A stretch of 64,000 nucleotides of DNA from assembly GCA_963677015.1 (NCBI GenBank), contig OY781533.1, forward strand, positions 2,294,001 through 2,358,000, in the 5' to 3' direction. The stretch is from G963556115 sp963677015. GTDB taxonomy: Bacteria; Planctomycetota; SZUA-567. The notes under the pieces were generated by a model. It made no database searches. It was given only the letters and a program-made list of their open reading frames with translations, and was not told the DNA's origin. The translations under genes and the position numbers were made by a program. Below are positions 43,340 to 51,764 of this stretch, one piece after another (the first letter of the stretch is position 1; each line of letters starts with the position of its first letter).

Positions 43340-44157
43340 TTCCTTCCTGACAATTTTCCAAGATGTGAAGTATGCATTTTTTCATCCGGATCAATTGTAG
43401 GACAGGAATCCGTATGCTTCAGTACAAGCATATTTTTATGACTGACAGCACGATTTTCATCATCTGCCAAATGCGGTACATCCATATATTCCATCACATG
43501 ATTTATACATACTACATGTGAAGCATACTGCGTGACAACATTCAGATTATGAGAGACGACAACAATAGTTATCCTCTCATTAAGTTTTGCCAGAAAATCA
43601 TAAATCTTTCCTTCAACCACCGAATCCACATTTGCCGTAGGTTCATCCAGAAATATTATCTCGGGCTGTGAAGACAATGCCTGAGCGATCATGATCCGCT
43701 GTTTTTCGCCACCTGAAAGCTGGTTAAAAGAACGGTCGGCAAGTTTGAGCAGTTCAACTGTCTCAAGCGCTTCACACGCGGCTCGCCTGTCCTCCTTATC
43801 ATACATACCCCAGCGATGCCTTTCAGTCCTGCCCATAAGCACGACATCCATCACACTCACAGGGAATGCGGCATCATATGACAAACTCTGCGGCACATAT
43901 CCCGTCCGCTTGACCTGCTGCTTATTCACCGGCCTGCCAAATAACTCTACTTCACCCCGGACCGGGCGTATTATTCCCAATGCTAATTTGAGCAGAGTAC
44001 TCTTGCCACCGCCATTTGGCCCGACAACCGCGACCATATCCCGCGCTCTGATCTGCAAATTAATATTATGAAGGACCTCTCTCTGCTCATAGGCAAAGCA
44101 GACATCCTTGAAATTTAACACAACTTCAGTAGAGTTATCAGAATTATCTTTACTCAC
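43336..44157 (-). CDS. znuC: Zinc ABC transporter ATP-binding protein
   Basis: A 273-residue ATPase of the metal-ABC family. A GTG start with AAGG 7 bases upstream is preferred to an upstream TTG. Motifs: Walker A VVGPNGGGKSTLLKLALG, Q-loop VPQSLSY, signature QLSGGEKQRIMIAQAL, Walker B IIFLDEPTANVD and switch His VSHNLN. The length slightly exceeds usual ZnuC because of a His/Asp-rich tail (residues about 215-273: DVPHLADDENRA, HTSHLGK), which could sense or buffer metal. It lies between znuA (33-base gap) and znuB (overlap). Confidence 0.94.
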   Translation of the reverse strand: MSKDNSDNSTEVVLNFKDVCFAYEQREVLHNINLQIRARDMVAVVGPNGGGKSTLLKLALGIIRPVRGEVELFGRPVNKQQVKRTGYVPQSLSYDAAFPVSVMDVVLMGRTERHRWGMYDKEDRRAACEALETVELLKLADRSFNQLSGGEKQRIMIAQALSSQPEIIFLDEPTANVDSVVEGKIYDFLAKLNERITIVVVSHNLNVVTQYASHVVCINHVMEYMDVPHLADDENRAVSHKNMLVLKHTDSCPTIDPDEKMHTSHLGKLSGRK

Positions 44158-44190
44158 GCAGTATCCTTTATTCAACTCACTACCGCCTAA

Positions 44191-45102
44191 CTACTTCTGC
44201 TCACTTAGGGCTGCCTCTATTTTATTCGCAACAGCTTTAAGGTTATCAATATAATCTTTACTCAGCGGATTTACTGCTACAACGGCCCCGTTAATTGCTT
44301 GCGCCACATTGGAAGCGGCGGCCTTACTGAACTGCGGCTGCACAAAGATTACTCTTATATTATCCTTCTTTGCTTCATCGATCATCCGTGCAAGCTGTTT
44401 TGCAGAAGGATTCTTACCCTCAATCTCAATAGCCTCCTGCTTCAGACCGTACTGATCAGCAAAATAACCCCAAGCCGGATGGAAGACCATCAAAGTCTCT
44501 CCCTTGACAGGTTCTAATGACTTGGCTAACTGCTCATTCAGCTTATCAAGATCAGTACAAAATTTCTTATAATTTTCATTATATAAATCTTTTCCGTCCG
44601 GGTCAACCTGAATCAACGCTTCAGCTATTGTCTTGGCCTGAATCTTAATATTCATAGGGTTAAGCCAGATATGCGGATCCTTTCCCGCGTGCTCACTCTC
44701 ATCAGTATCGGCATCATCTCCATCATGATGGTGATGAGCCTTCATTATACGCAGTTTTATTCCCTTACGGGTATCGACTATTTTAAGCTTATCACTCAAC
44801 CCGTTGATTTTTGGCATAAACCCTTTTTCAAACGGCACCCCGATACGGAAATACAGATCTGCAGATGACAGACCCGCAATCTGCTGCGGAGTTGGCTGAT
44901 AGGTTGCAGGACTATCCCCTGGCAATACCAGAGCAGCTACCTCAACCCTGTCACCTCCCACCCGCTCCACAAAGTACTCCTGCGGCACGATACTCACATA
45001 AACCTTGACTTTTTTTTCTACAGCCTGCGAGGCGAATGTAACCAGCACAAACGCCATAACTACCGTCAAAACACCATAATAAAATCTGTTAATATTTCTC
45101 AT
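44191..45102 (-). CDS. znuA: Periplasmic zinc-binding protein of ABC transporter (ZnuA-like)
   Basis: A 303-residue cluster A-I binding protein. A signal peptide (to about AVE, residue 29) has no lipobox cysteine, so the protein is probably soluble in the periplasm. It has the family pattern VYVSIVPQEYFVERVGGDRVEV, a His/Asp-rich loop (HHHHDGDDADTDESEH, about residues 122-137) typical of zinc rather than manganese proteins, the metal ligand motif DPHIWLNPMN, and AWGYFADQYGLKQEAIEIEGKNPSAKQL. It captures zinc and passes it to ZnuB. CGGAG lies 6 bases before the ATG. Expression is probably controlled by the palindrome at 45161-45198. Confidence 0.94.
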   Translation of the reverse strand: MRNINRFYYGVLTVVMAFVLVTFASQAVEKKVKVYVSIVPQEYFVERVGGDRVEVAALVLPGDSPATYQPTPQQIAGLSSADLYFRIGVPFEKGFMPKINGLSDKLKIVDTRKGIKLRIMKAHHHHDGDDADTDESEHAGKDPHIWLNPMNIKIQAKTIAEALIQVDPDGKDLYNENYKKFCTDLDKLNEQLAKSLEPVKGETLMVFHPAWGYFADQYGLKQEAIEIEGKNPSAKQLARMIDEAKKDNIRVIFVQPQFSKAAASNVAQAINGAVVAVNPLSKDYIDNLKAVANKIEAALSEQK

Positions 45103-45130
45103 TGTAATCTCCGTTCTTTTCTATATTACA

Positions 45131-45198
45131 TAAGCAATACTTCAAATACGACTACATGCATGTATTGCTAATGATATTGCATTATCATTAGCAATACA
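45131..45198 (-). promoter_or_regulatory. Candidate Zur operator and promoter of znuA
   Basis: A perfect 16-bp inverted repeat with a 6-base centre (45161-45176, TTGCAT, 45183-45198) lies about 60 bases before the znuA ATG. Its core TGATA-N6-TATCA is Fur-box-like. A further half-site GCAATAC (45134-45140) matches the arms' GTATTGC. On the minus strand TTGTAT, then 17 bases, then TATCAT forms a plausible promoter inside the palindrome, so binding would block transcription. Confidence 0.75.
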
Positions 45199-45353
45199 AT
45201 AACATTATCAGCTTTATCTAACTTTTTTATAGCGTCAATATAAATTATTTATGCTAAAAATAACACTACGTTTAGCAGGTAACCCTATAAAGTACACTAA
45301 ATATCTATAATAAAATAAGCATAAGACAGCCCAAAAAACAATTACAAATAAGT

Positions 45354-45395
45354 ACAAAAAAACTGGTAATCCACCCTAAAAGCGAATTACCAGTT
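45354..45395 (-). terminator. Terminator of tRNA-Gly
   Basis: Perfect 10-bp stem (45361-45370 with 45386-45395) followed on the minus strand by seven Ts (AACTGGTAAT arm plus 45356-45362), 10 bases past the tRNA 3' end. Confidence 0.88.
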
Positions 45396-45404
45396 TAAAA
45401 TATT

Positions 45405-45480
45405 TGGAGCGGGCAATGAGATTCGAACTCACGACCCCCACCTTGGCAAGGTGGTGCTCTAGCCACTGAGCTATGCCCGC
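45405..45480 (-). tRNA. tRNA-Gly(GCC)
   Basis: A 76-base tRNA on the minus strand, with CCA encoded. The acceptor stem GCGGGCA/TGCCCGC, D-arm GCTC...GAGC, anticodon arm CCACC-TTGCCAA-GGTGG with anticodon GCC, variable loop, and T-arm GTGAG-TTCGAAT-CTCAT all fold. It decodes GGC/GGT. A single tRNA gene with its own terminator. Confidence 0.98.
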
Positions 45481-45681
45481 ATAACTAATTGTCTTTATGA
45501 AACTTAAACAAAATCCTCTAAATTTCAGTTGCTGCCAAAGTGAACTTTTTTGTCCCTTTCATCAGCGACAAGAAAGATAATACGAAATTTGTCATTTCAG
45601 TCAATAGCCTATTTTATTTTTTTTTGCTATTTTTCCATCACCGGGGAAATCACAGGCCAAAGACCTGCAAATTACACAGTA

Positions 45682-46629
45682 TTACCTGACTGAATCATCC
45701 AGAAATTTTTCTACCTCTTTCCGGAATAATTCACGATGTGACAAAACGATACTACCATGACCACCGGCCTCAACCAGCAGTAACTCAGAATCCCGGACCG
45801 CGCCCAGATTATCAAATACCTCTCTTACCTCACTCTCTCTGATATATGGATCAAACCGTCGCTGTATAAGTAATACCGGAACCTCAACATCACAGGAATA
45901 CAGCACCGGATTAAAAGTAAAAGGATTGAACTTCTGAATCAGACCTCCCATTGCTGCTATTATTTCCGGTAATAAGAGAGTGGGAAGACCTAATGCACCT
46001 ACCCGATGCCGGATGGTATTTATCAGTCTGTCAAACGGCGCTTCAATTACCAGCCGATCAACCTTACGCATCACCCCGGCATAGAACGCCCGCATAACCG
46101 CTGCCGCCCCCAGAGAGACCCCGTAAATAATAAGTGACTCCGGTTTCAACATGCACTGTATATACTCTACCGCAGCCAAAACATCACGATACTCAAAATA
46201 ACCAAACGTAGTATCCATTCCTGAGCTGTCACCATGACCACGCAGATCAAGCAGAAACACCTCGTACCCCAGCTCAATAAATACTCCGGCAGCTTCAAGA
46301 TTATCGGATTTACACCCGCCCAGCCAGTTCACCAGTAAAACTATTCCCCTGCTGGTATTCCGTGGTATATGCCAGCAGCTTAGAGTAACTCCACTCTCGG
46401 ATATAAGTAAACATTCAGTATAGCCCCAGCCGTAATCTGCCGGGGTTGTACTTATTCTGCTCCGGTAAGTGTTAAACCCGAAGAAAGCTCGCCGCAACAG
46501 CGTCCCCAAGCCTCTTTCCTGCCGTCCTCCAGCCGGGCGTTCTTTAAAACGCACCACTCCCAGAGCGTGGTTTCTCACTACAAGTATCAACAGCGATAAA
46601 AGAAACAGCAGAACCAGCAACAACCACAT
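45682..46629 (-). CDS. Membrane-anchored alpha/beta hydrolase
   Basis: A 315-residue protein with an N-terminal membrane anchor (MWLLLVLLFLLSLLILVV) and an alpha/beta-hydrolase core. It has an HG-type oxyanion strand region IVLLVNWLGGCKSDN, LLDLRGHGDSSG, the nucleophile elbow YGVSLGAAAVM (about residue 168), an acid region in VPVLLIQRRFDPYIRESEV, and a catalytic His in EAGGHGSIVLSH. It resembles the BAAT/YqkD-type lipase or esterase group. Substrate unknown. GAGGTG lies 6 bases before the ATG. It starts 3 bases after the stop of the metallophosphoesterase gene, so the two are co-translated. Confidence 0.86.
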   Translation of the reverse strand: MWLLLVLLFLLSLLILVVRNHALGVVRFKERPAGGRQERGLGTLLRRAFFGFNTYRSRISTTPADYGWGYTECLLISESGVTLSCWHIPRNTSRGIVLLVNWLGGCKSDNLEAAGVFIELGYEVFLLDLRGHGDSSGMDTTFGYFEYRDVLAAVEYIQCMLKPESLIIYGVSLGAAAVMRAFYAGVMRKVDRLVIEAPFDRLINTIRHRVGALGLPTLLLPEIIAAMGGLIQKFNPFTFNPVLYSCDVEVPVLLIQRRFDPYIRESEVREVFDNLGAVRDSELLLVEAGGHGSIVLSHRELFRKEVEKFLDDSVR

Positions 46630-46632
46630 CAG

Positions 46633-47403
46633 TTACACCTCAACCACCAGCCGGGGCTTGAAATCCAGCCAGTCACAGGAAGTCAGCAGATACCGCACCC
46701 CGTCTACCACACAATCAGCTGCCTGATACTTCCGCGCCCGGTCCAGAGCATGAAGGTGACCATATACCGTATAATCAATGTTATTAGCGGCAATAATCTC
46801 CGTAAGTTCATTTGATTCCGGAATTGCTGATACCGGCGGGAAATGCGTCATGCAGATACGCAGCTCAACATTGTCCGGGATTGTCTTAAGACTGTTCTGC
46901 AACCTGTTCAACTCACTACGGCAGATCTTTTCATCATCCAGAGGACTATTGCGCCCAGTGACTTTAACTTCCGGTTTCTCGTCATTACCGGCTGCATTTT
47001 CACCACCACCAAAAGGCCAATAAACGAAGGGGTAATTCCAAAGCCGACTGCCGCCGATGCCGACGCCGTTAATCACACATGAATTATTCTGAATGACTTC
47101 AAATCCCTCTCCTGCCGCCTCACGCACCTTCTTCAGACCGGACCACCAATAATCATGATTGCCACGCAAGAGGACTTTTGTTCCCGGCAAGCCCCTGAGA
47201 ACCTCCAGATCCTCCAGTGCTTCGGAAATTTTAAGTGCCCAGGAAATATCACCACTGACCAGCACCACATCATTACTGCCGACACAAGATGACCAGGCAT
47301 CCTGAATCTTTGAAGTATGATCATTCCAGTTATCGCCAAAAATATCCATAGGTTTATTGGCAACAGCAGACAGATGCGGATCAGATAGAGCAAATATTTT
47401 CAT
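46633..47403 (-). CDS. Calcineurin-like metallophosphoesterase
   Basis: A 256-residue cytoplasmic phosphoesterase with all five metal/catalytic blocks: SDPHLS, SGDISWAL, LRGNHDYWW, CMTHFPP and VYGHLHALD. This is the family of predicted phosphohydrolases with an N-terminal FALSDPHL, often annotated as serine/threonine phosphatase-like; the substrate is unknown and could be a nucleotide, phosphoprotein or phospholipid. It lies between the dGTPase gene (64-base gap) and the hydrolase gene (3-base gap), all leftward. That operon arrangement suggests a shared housekeeping or nucleotide role, but nothing specific. Confidence 0.9.
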   Translation of the reverse strand: MKIFALSDPHLSAVANKPMDIFGDNWNDHTSKIQDAWSSCVGSNDVVLVSGDISWALKISEALEDLEVLRGLPGTKVLLRGNHDYWWSGLKKVREAAGEGFEVIQNNSCVINGVGIGGSRLWNYPFVYWPFGGGENAAGNDEKPEVKVTGRNSPLDDEKICRSELNRLQNSLKTIPDNVELRICMTHFPPVSAIPESNELTEIIAANNIDYTVYGHLHALDRARKYQAADCVVDGVRYLLTSCDWLDFKPRLVVEV

Positions 47404-47467
47404 AATAACAAAATTCCGATTGTTTAAAAATAATTAAAAATACCTCAAGCAAAACTATACAAGCAAC

Positions 47468-48598
47468 CTAAGGACGAGTGAATGGCGAAAAGAACCGGCT
47501 ATACTCCAGCTCAGCGAACCTGTCGGTCATTCCTGCTATATAATCAGCCGCGACAAGCTCGATACACTCATTAGCCAGACGGTTCTGATGCCGCACCGGC
47601 ATTGTATTCGGATCATCAATATAGGTCAGGAAGAGCTCCGTAATAAAACGCTGAGCCTTCTTGGCCATACGTATCACCCGGTAATCCTTGTAAAACACCG
47701 CCGACAGAAAATCCTCCAACTCCCGCTTCATCAGCTGCATTCCTTCTGATGGCACTATCAGCAGTTCCTTGAGAGCACGAACATCAGCGACAGTTTTTAT
47801 GTTCTGCTCCTGCAGATTCTTTTTGGTATTTTCCAGCACATCACTTACCAGCAGATTGATCAGCATCCGCACCCCTTCCGCGCCCTTATTATAGGATTCC
47901 AGAGAATTATAATACTCCTCGCCAAGTTCCTCTACCACCCTGCGCCAGAGTGAAAGTTCGCGCAGCTCGCGTTCATTGATAATTCCACTGTACAGCCCGT
48001 CATCGATATCATGATTATCATAAGCTATCTCATCGGCGATTATAGTCGCCTGCACTTCCAGCAGAGCCGTACCGGAATCCGCAAACTCCGCCGGGATATG
48101 CGGATCATCCGAGTATAACGGACTATGATGTCTGATAAATGCTTCTCTAATCTCATTCGTCAGGTTCAACCCCGGAAAATCCCGATAGCGATGCTCAAGC
48201 ATATCAACAACCCGCAACCCTTGCCGGTTATGCTCAAACCCGCCAAAATCCAGCAGCAGTTCATTTAAAACTCTCTCTCCGGCGTGCCCAAAGGGTGTAT
48301 GCCCGAGATCATGCGCCAGCGCAATCGCTTCCGTCAGATCCTCGTTGAGCCCCAAAGCCCTGGCAATAGTTCTGGATATCTGCTCAACCTCGATTGTATG
48401 GGTAAGTCTGGTACGATACAAATCCCCCTCATGATTTACAAACACCTGAGTCTTATACTCCAACCGCCTAAAAGCAGTGGAATGTATTATTCTGTCCCGG
48501 TCGCGCTGATACATTGAGCGGTACGGATGAGTCTTCTCCTGATAAACCCGCCCCTGTGAGGCTGCTTCAGGCATGGCAAAAGGTTCTAGTTCAGACAT
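47468..48598 (-). CDS. dgt: Deoxyguanosinetriphosphate triphosphohydrolase-like HD protein
   Basis: A 376-residue HD-domain enzyme of the dGTPase family, which cleaves dNTPs to deoxynucleoside and triphosphate. The start MSELEPFAMPEA has AAGGA 6 bases upstream; a longer frame has no ribosome site. Motifs: HPYRSMYQRDRDRIIHSTAFRRLEYKTQVF, the metal-binding LTHTIEVEQI and AIALAHDLGHTPFGHAGE, and the later Asp in ADEIAYDNHDIDD. The length and KTQVF segment match the bacterial type-2 dGTPase-like subgroup. It shares direction with the phosphoesterase and hydrolase genes downstream. Confidence 0.93.
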   Translation of the reverse strand: MSELEPFAMPEAASQGRVYQEKTHPYRSMYQRDRDRIIHSTAFRRLEYKTQVFVNHEGDLYRTRLTHTIEVEQISRTIARALGLNEDLTEAIALAHDLGHTPFGHAGERVLNELLLDFGGFEHNRQGLRVVDMLEHRYRDFPGLNLTNEIREAFIRHHSPLYSDDPHIPAEFADSGTALLEVQATIIADEIAYDNHDIDDGLYSGIINERELRELSLWRRVVEELGEEYYNSLESYNKGAEGVRMLINLLVSDVLENTKKNLQEQNIKTVADVRALKELLIVPSEGMQLMKRELEDFLSAVFYKDYRVIRMAKKAQRFITELFLTYIDDPNTMPVRHQNRLANECIELVAADYIAGMTDRFAELEYSRFFSPFTRP

Positions 48599-48822
48599 TA
48601 TTATTCCTTCATGATTCAAAATCAGTATTTTATTTAAAAAATCCCGTGGCTATCATCACAAATAAGCTGCAAAAATACCTGCAATGACAAATTGACAACA
48701 CCACGAAATATTAGCGGTAAACAACCAGTTTTAATTATAATTCAAAATAATCCACACTGCCGTCAGTCACCCGCTTCATAATTTACACAACAACAGCAAT
48801 AACTTCAACGAAGCAAAGCACC

Positions 48823-50925
48823 TTAGTTACCAGCAGCGTCCTTCTCTACCCATTCCAACCAGAGACGGCGCATGACCGTAGAAAAATCCTGCGCAAAACG
48901 GCTGCTGTCAAGCATACCGGATTCCACAAGACGCGAGCGCATCCCGCGGCGAAGCTGTCTCAGATCCTCTACCTGACGGGCAAGAGCAGAAGCTATAAGC
49001 AGATACTCCTGTGCCGAGCCGGCAACCAGCTGTTTGAGTCCAACCCTTGAAAGAATAGAAGCCCCGACTCTTGAGGCATGAGTAAGACCGCAGAGACCTA
49101 CCACCGGCACGCCCATATACAAAGCTTCAAAGATAGTAGTTGTTCCATTGTAAGGGAAGGTATCAAGGGCGATATCAACCTGCGCATATAATGAAAGATG
49201 CCCCCGGGTGCTTTCGGTGGAGCCATGGAGAATAATTCGCTCCGGCTCCACGCCAAACTGCTGAAACCTAAGGTGCATCTCCGTTTTGCCACGCTCTTCA
49301 CCCAGAGCTTTATTCTTCAGCAATAGCCTGCTGTCAGGATTATCCAGCAGCAGCCGCGACCAGAGAGCAATCATATCACCATTGATCTTCGCCATATTAC
49401 TGAAAGAGCCGAAAGTAATGTAACCATTTTTATCTACCGGCAATGCTGCAACCTCGGGCGCAGTTTCAGGCGGCTGATAACAGAGGAAGCCTTCAGGCAT
49501 CCGTATAAGCTTTTCACTGGCAAAATTATCCGCCTCTCCCTCAGGATCGGTAATAGCATCCACAAGACGATAATCAACACTGCTCAAACCGGTAGTATCC
49601 GGATACCCCAGCCAGTCAATCTGTACCGGTGCCGCCCGGTAAGCACAGACATTCAGTCTGGAACCAGCGGTATGTCCGCCCAGTTCCAGCAAGACATCGA
49701 TGTGTTTTTCCCGCATCAATTTTGCCAGATCATAATCCAGCAAACCTCCGACATCAATATATTCAGTAGCCAAAGACCGAAACTTATCCGTATACGCATC
49801 ATCACGCGGATTTGAGCTGAAGAGCACAATACTGAAGGCTGACCGGTCAAGCCGCTCCAGAAGCGGCAACAGAAAATACGCGACCGAATGCTCACGCAGA
49901 TCACTGGATAAAAAGCCTAAAACCAGTTTACGTCCGGTATCTTTATCATTAACGAAATCACCTTCAAGAGCAGGTATCTGCGCACATATATCCTGATCAT
50001 AACGTACACTCTCGGTATAGAGACGTTCCCGGCTGACACCATTTACATCATGCAGATAATACAGATAATTACTTCTGGCGCGAACCAGATTGGGGACATA
50101 ACGAAAGACTTTTTCAAGGATCTGGATAGACTCTTCGCTCCGGCCGATACCGCGGTATAACCTCGCTTTTTCCAAGTCAATATTCAGATCTCCCGGGGAC
50201 AATTTGCTCGCCCTCTCCAGAAAATCCATCGCCTCAAACGGGCGGCGCATATTGGTCAGAAGTGTCGCCGCAGCCACCAGCGGCTTGGATTCGGCTGGAG
50301 CCAGTTCGATAGCTTTGGAGACATAAATCAGCCCCTTTGCCGATTTACCACCGTCTCCCCAGAGATTCCCCAACACCACCTGCAACAGCCAGCTGCCGGG
50401 ATATTTTTGAAGATACTCTTCACAAAAAGGAATACCCCGCTGCAGATTAGAATCCTTCTCATATGCCAGCGCCAGATATTCTGCCGCTTCCTGATTATCC
50501 GGCTCCAGCTCCAGAACCCGGGCAAAGAAGACATCAGCCCCATGTACTCCGGTTGAATTCAGTAATGACCGTCCCATACCCAGCAGTGCCTGAATATCAA
50601 CAGGTTCCAGCTGCAGTACCTTCTCATATCCTTTTAGCGCCAGTTCATAATTTCCGCCAAGCTCGGCATAATACGCTCCTTCAAAGAAGAGATCCCGACT
50701 CTCACCTGTAAGTTCAATGAGACGACCTACCAGACCGACAGCATTCTCAAAATCCTTCAGCCTCGACAATACATCCAGACGCAGCCTCAACCCCTCAACC
50801 GAATTATTCTGTTCGTCCAGATACTCTCTGGTTATAATTTCCGCTGTGGTCACATCTCCAAGAGCCAGCGCTTTTCTTGCAGCATCCAGTCTCTTCGAGT
50901 TAGGACTCCCTTCTCTACTAGCCAT
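48823..50925 (-). CDS. TPR protein with SPINDLY/OGT-type glycosyltransferase domain
   Basis: A 700-residue cytoplasmic protein. The start MASREGSPN has AAGGA 5 bases upstream; earlier in-frame ATGs put the site too close or lack one. The N-terminal half (about 15-300) is tetratricopeptide repeats (ELGGNYELALKGYEKVLQLEP; AEYLALAYEKD). The C-terminal half (about 340-690) is an O-GlcNAc-transferase-like GT41 domain: LGFLSSDLREHSVAYFLLPL, LLELGGHTAGSRL, APVQIDWLGYPDTTGL, YITFGSFSNMAKI, and ALDTFPYNGTTTIFEALYMGVPVV. Such bacterial enzymes transfer sugars to proteins, often flagellin. With the giant flagellin in this window, flagellin glycosylation is a reasonable inference. A HIT-family gene lies 66 bases upstream in the same direction. 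Confidence 0.92.
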   Translation of the reverse strand: MASREGSPNSKRLDAARKALALGDVTTAEIITREYLDEQNNSVEGLRLRLDVLSRLKDFENAVGLVGRLIELTGESRDLFFEGAYYAELGGNYELALKGYEKVLQLEPVDIQALLGMGRSLLNSTGVHGADVFFARVLELEPDNQEAAEYLALAYEKDSNLQRGIPFCEEYLQKYPGSWLLQVVLGNLWGDGGKSAKGLIYVSKAIELAPAESKPLVAAATLLTNMRRPFEAMDFLERASKLSPGDLNIDLEKARLYRGIGRSEESIQILEKVFRYVPNLVRARSNYLYYLHDVNGVSRERLYTESVRYDQDICAQIPALEGDFVNDKDTGRKLVLGFLSSDLREHSVAYFLLPLLERLDRSAFSIVLFSSNPRDDAYTDKFRSLATEYIDVGGLLDYDLAKLMREKHIDVLLELGGHTAGSRLNVCAYRAAPVQIDWLGYPDTTGLSSVDYRLVDAITDPEGEADNFASEKLIRMPEGFLCYQPPETAPEVAALPVDKNGYITFGSFSNMAKINGDMIALWSRLLLDNPDSRLLLKNKALGEERGKTEMHLRFQQFGVEPERIILHGSTESTRGHLSLYAQVDIALDTFPYNGTTTIFEALYMGVPVVGLCGLTHASRVGASILSRVGLKQLVAGSAQEYLLIASALARQVEDLRQLRRGMRSRLVESGMLDSSRFAQDFSTVMRRLWLEWVEKDAAGN

Positions 50926-50991
50926 ATACATCCTTCTATATTTGTATTTCCATAAAACCAAGATAACAAGCAGTGGCAAGTCAGAAAGCTG

Positions 50992-51492
50992 CTATTCTGC
51001 AGCCAACTCCTGAAATACCGGATACAGCACCTCATAACACTCCTCCAGTGCCTGCGGCATCACCTTAATATCCGCCATTACCGGCATAAAATTCACATCC
51101 CCCTCCCAGCGGGGCACAATATGCACATGCAGGTGATCCTTTACTCCCGCTCCAGCACATTTTCCCTGATTAACCCCGATATTGACGCCCTCCGCCCGCA
51201 GCGCCCGGATAAGTGCAGCCTTACACAGAGCCACAAGACTCCATATCTCAGGAATTTCATCCGCTCCAGCCTCTTCAAAATTACCATAATGTCTCGCTGG
51301 AGCCACCATTAAATGCCCGCCATTATATGGAAAACGATTGAGCATAATAAAAGCCTTTTTCCCACGGTACAACAGTAAATTCTCTTTTTCAGCCCCAATT
51401 TCAGAGAATGCATTACAGAAAAAGCAGCCCTCTTTACGTGGTTGCTGATCAGTAACATACTGCAGTCTCCAGGGCGCCCATAATCTCTGCAC
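50992..51492 (-). CDS. HIT-family hydrolase/AP4A phosphorylase-like protein
   Basis: A 166-residue histidine-triad protein acting on dinucleoside polyphosphates or nucleotide conjugates. A GTG start giving VQRLWAPWRLQYV is chosen because AAGGAG lies 7 bases upstream and this subgroup normally begins M-x-RLWAPWR; a longer frame starting at 51528 is unlikely. It has a zinc-type Cys pair GCFFCNAF, the substrate region FIMLNRFPYNGGHLMVAP, and the catalytic triad H-x-H-x-H in DHLHVHIVPRW. It precedes the TPR glycosyltransferase gene by 66 bases and may be co-transcribed with it. Confidence 0.92.
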   Translation of the reverse strand: MQRLWAPWRLQYVTDQQPRKEGCFFCNAFSEIGAEKENLLLYRGKKAFIMLNRFPYNGGHLMVAPARHYGNFEEAGADEIPEIWSLVALCKAALIRALRAEGVNIGVNQGKCAGAGVKDHLHVHIVPRWEGDVNFMPVMADIKVMPQALEECYEVLYPVFQELAAE

Positions 51493-51668
51493 TGGTACTC
51501 TCCTTGCACACATTATAAATGAATACAAAACCTCAATCTATCAACTTTTACCAATGATACAAATACCATCGCGTTCAGGCAATTATAAAATTTCAACAAA
51601 AAAAGTACATACCCTGCAGCCGGAGATGATAAATAGGATAAAATAGCTGTTAAAGTATTATCTGGGTA

Positions 51669-51696
51669 TTGAAATACCCCGAAAATATCGTATAAT
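51669..51696 (+). promoter_or_regulatory. Housekeeping promoter of leuB
   Basis: TTGAAA (51669-51674) and TATAAT (51691-51696) with a 16-base spacer, about 70 bases before the leuB ATG. The -35 region also lies in a small hairpin GGGTAT-TGAA-ATACCC (51664-51679). Confidence 0.75.
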
Positions 51697-51764
51697 TTTC
51701 ATAATTTAAGAATTTTTAACGTTTTACATCTATTATTAACAATTGTTTCAAGTGAAAGGAAAGC

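Larger units (their letters stand above)
45103..45404. other. Intergenic region between znuA and tRNA-Gly
   Basis: About 300 bases without a gene. It holds the znuA operator/promoter and, at its right end, the tRNA terminator (45354-45395). Confidence 0.7.

Noticed and set aside
51664..51679. CsoR-type operator before leuB
   Set aside because: GGGTAT-N4-ATACCC has the half-sites in the opposite order from the 11.4 kb operator and a short loop; it is a simple hairpin over the -35 box.
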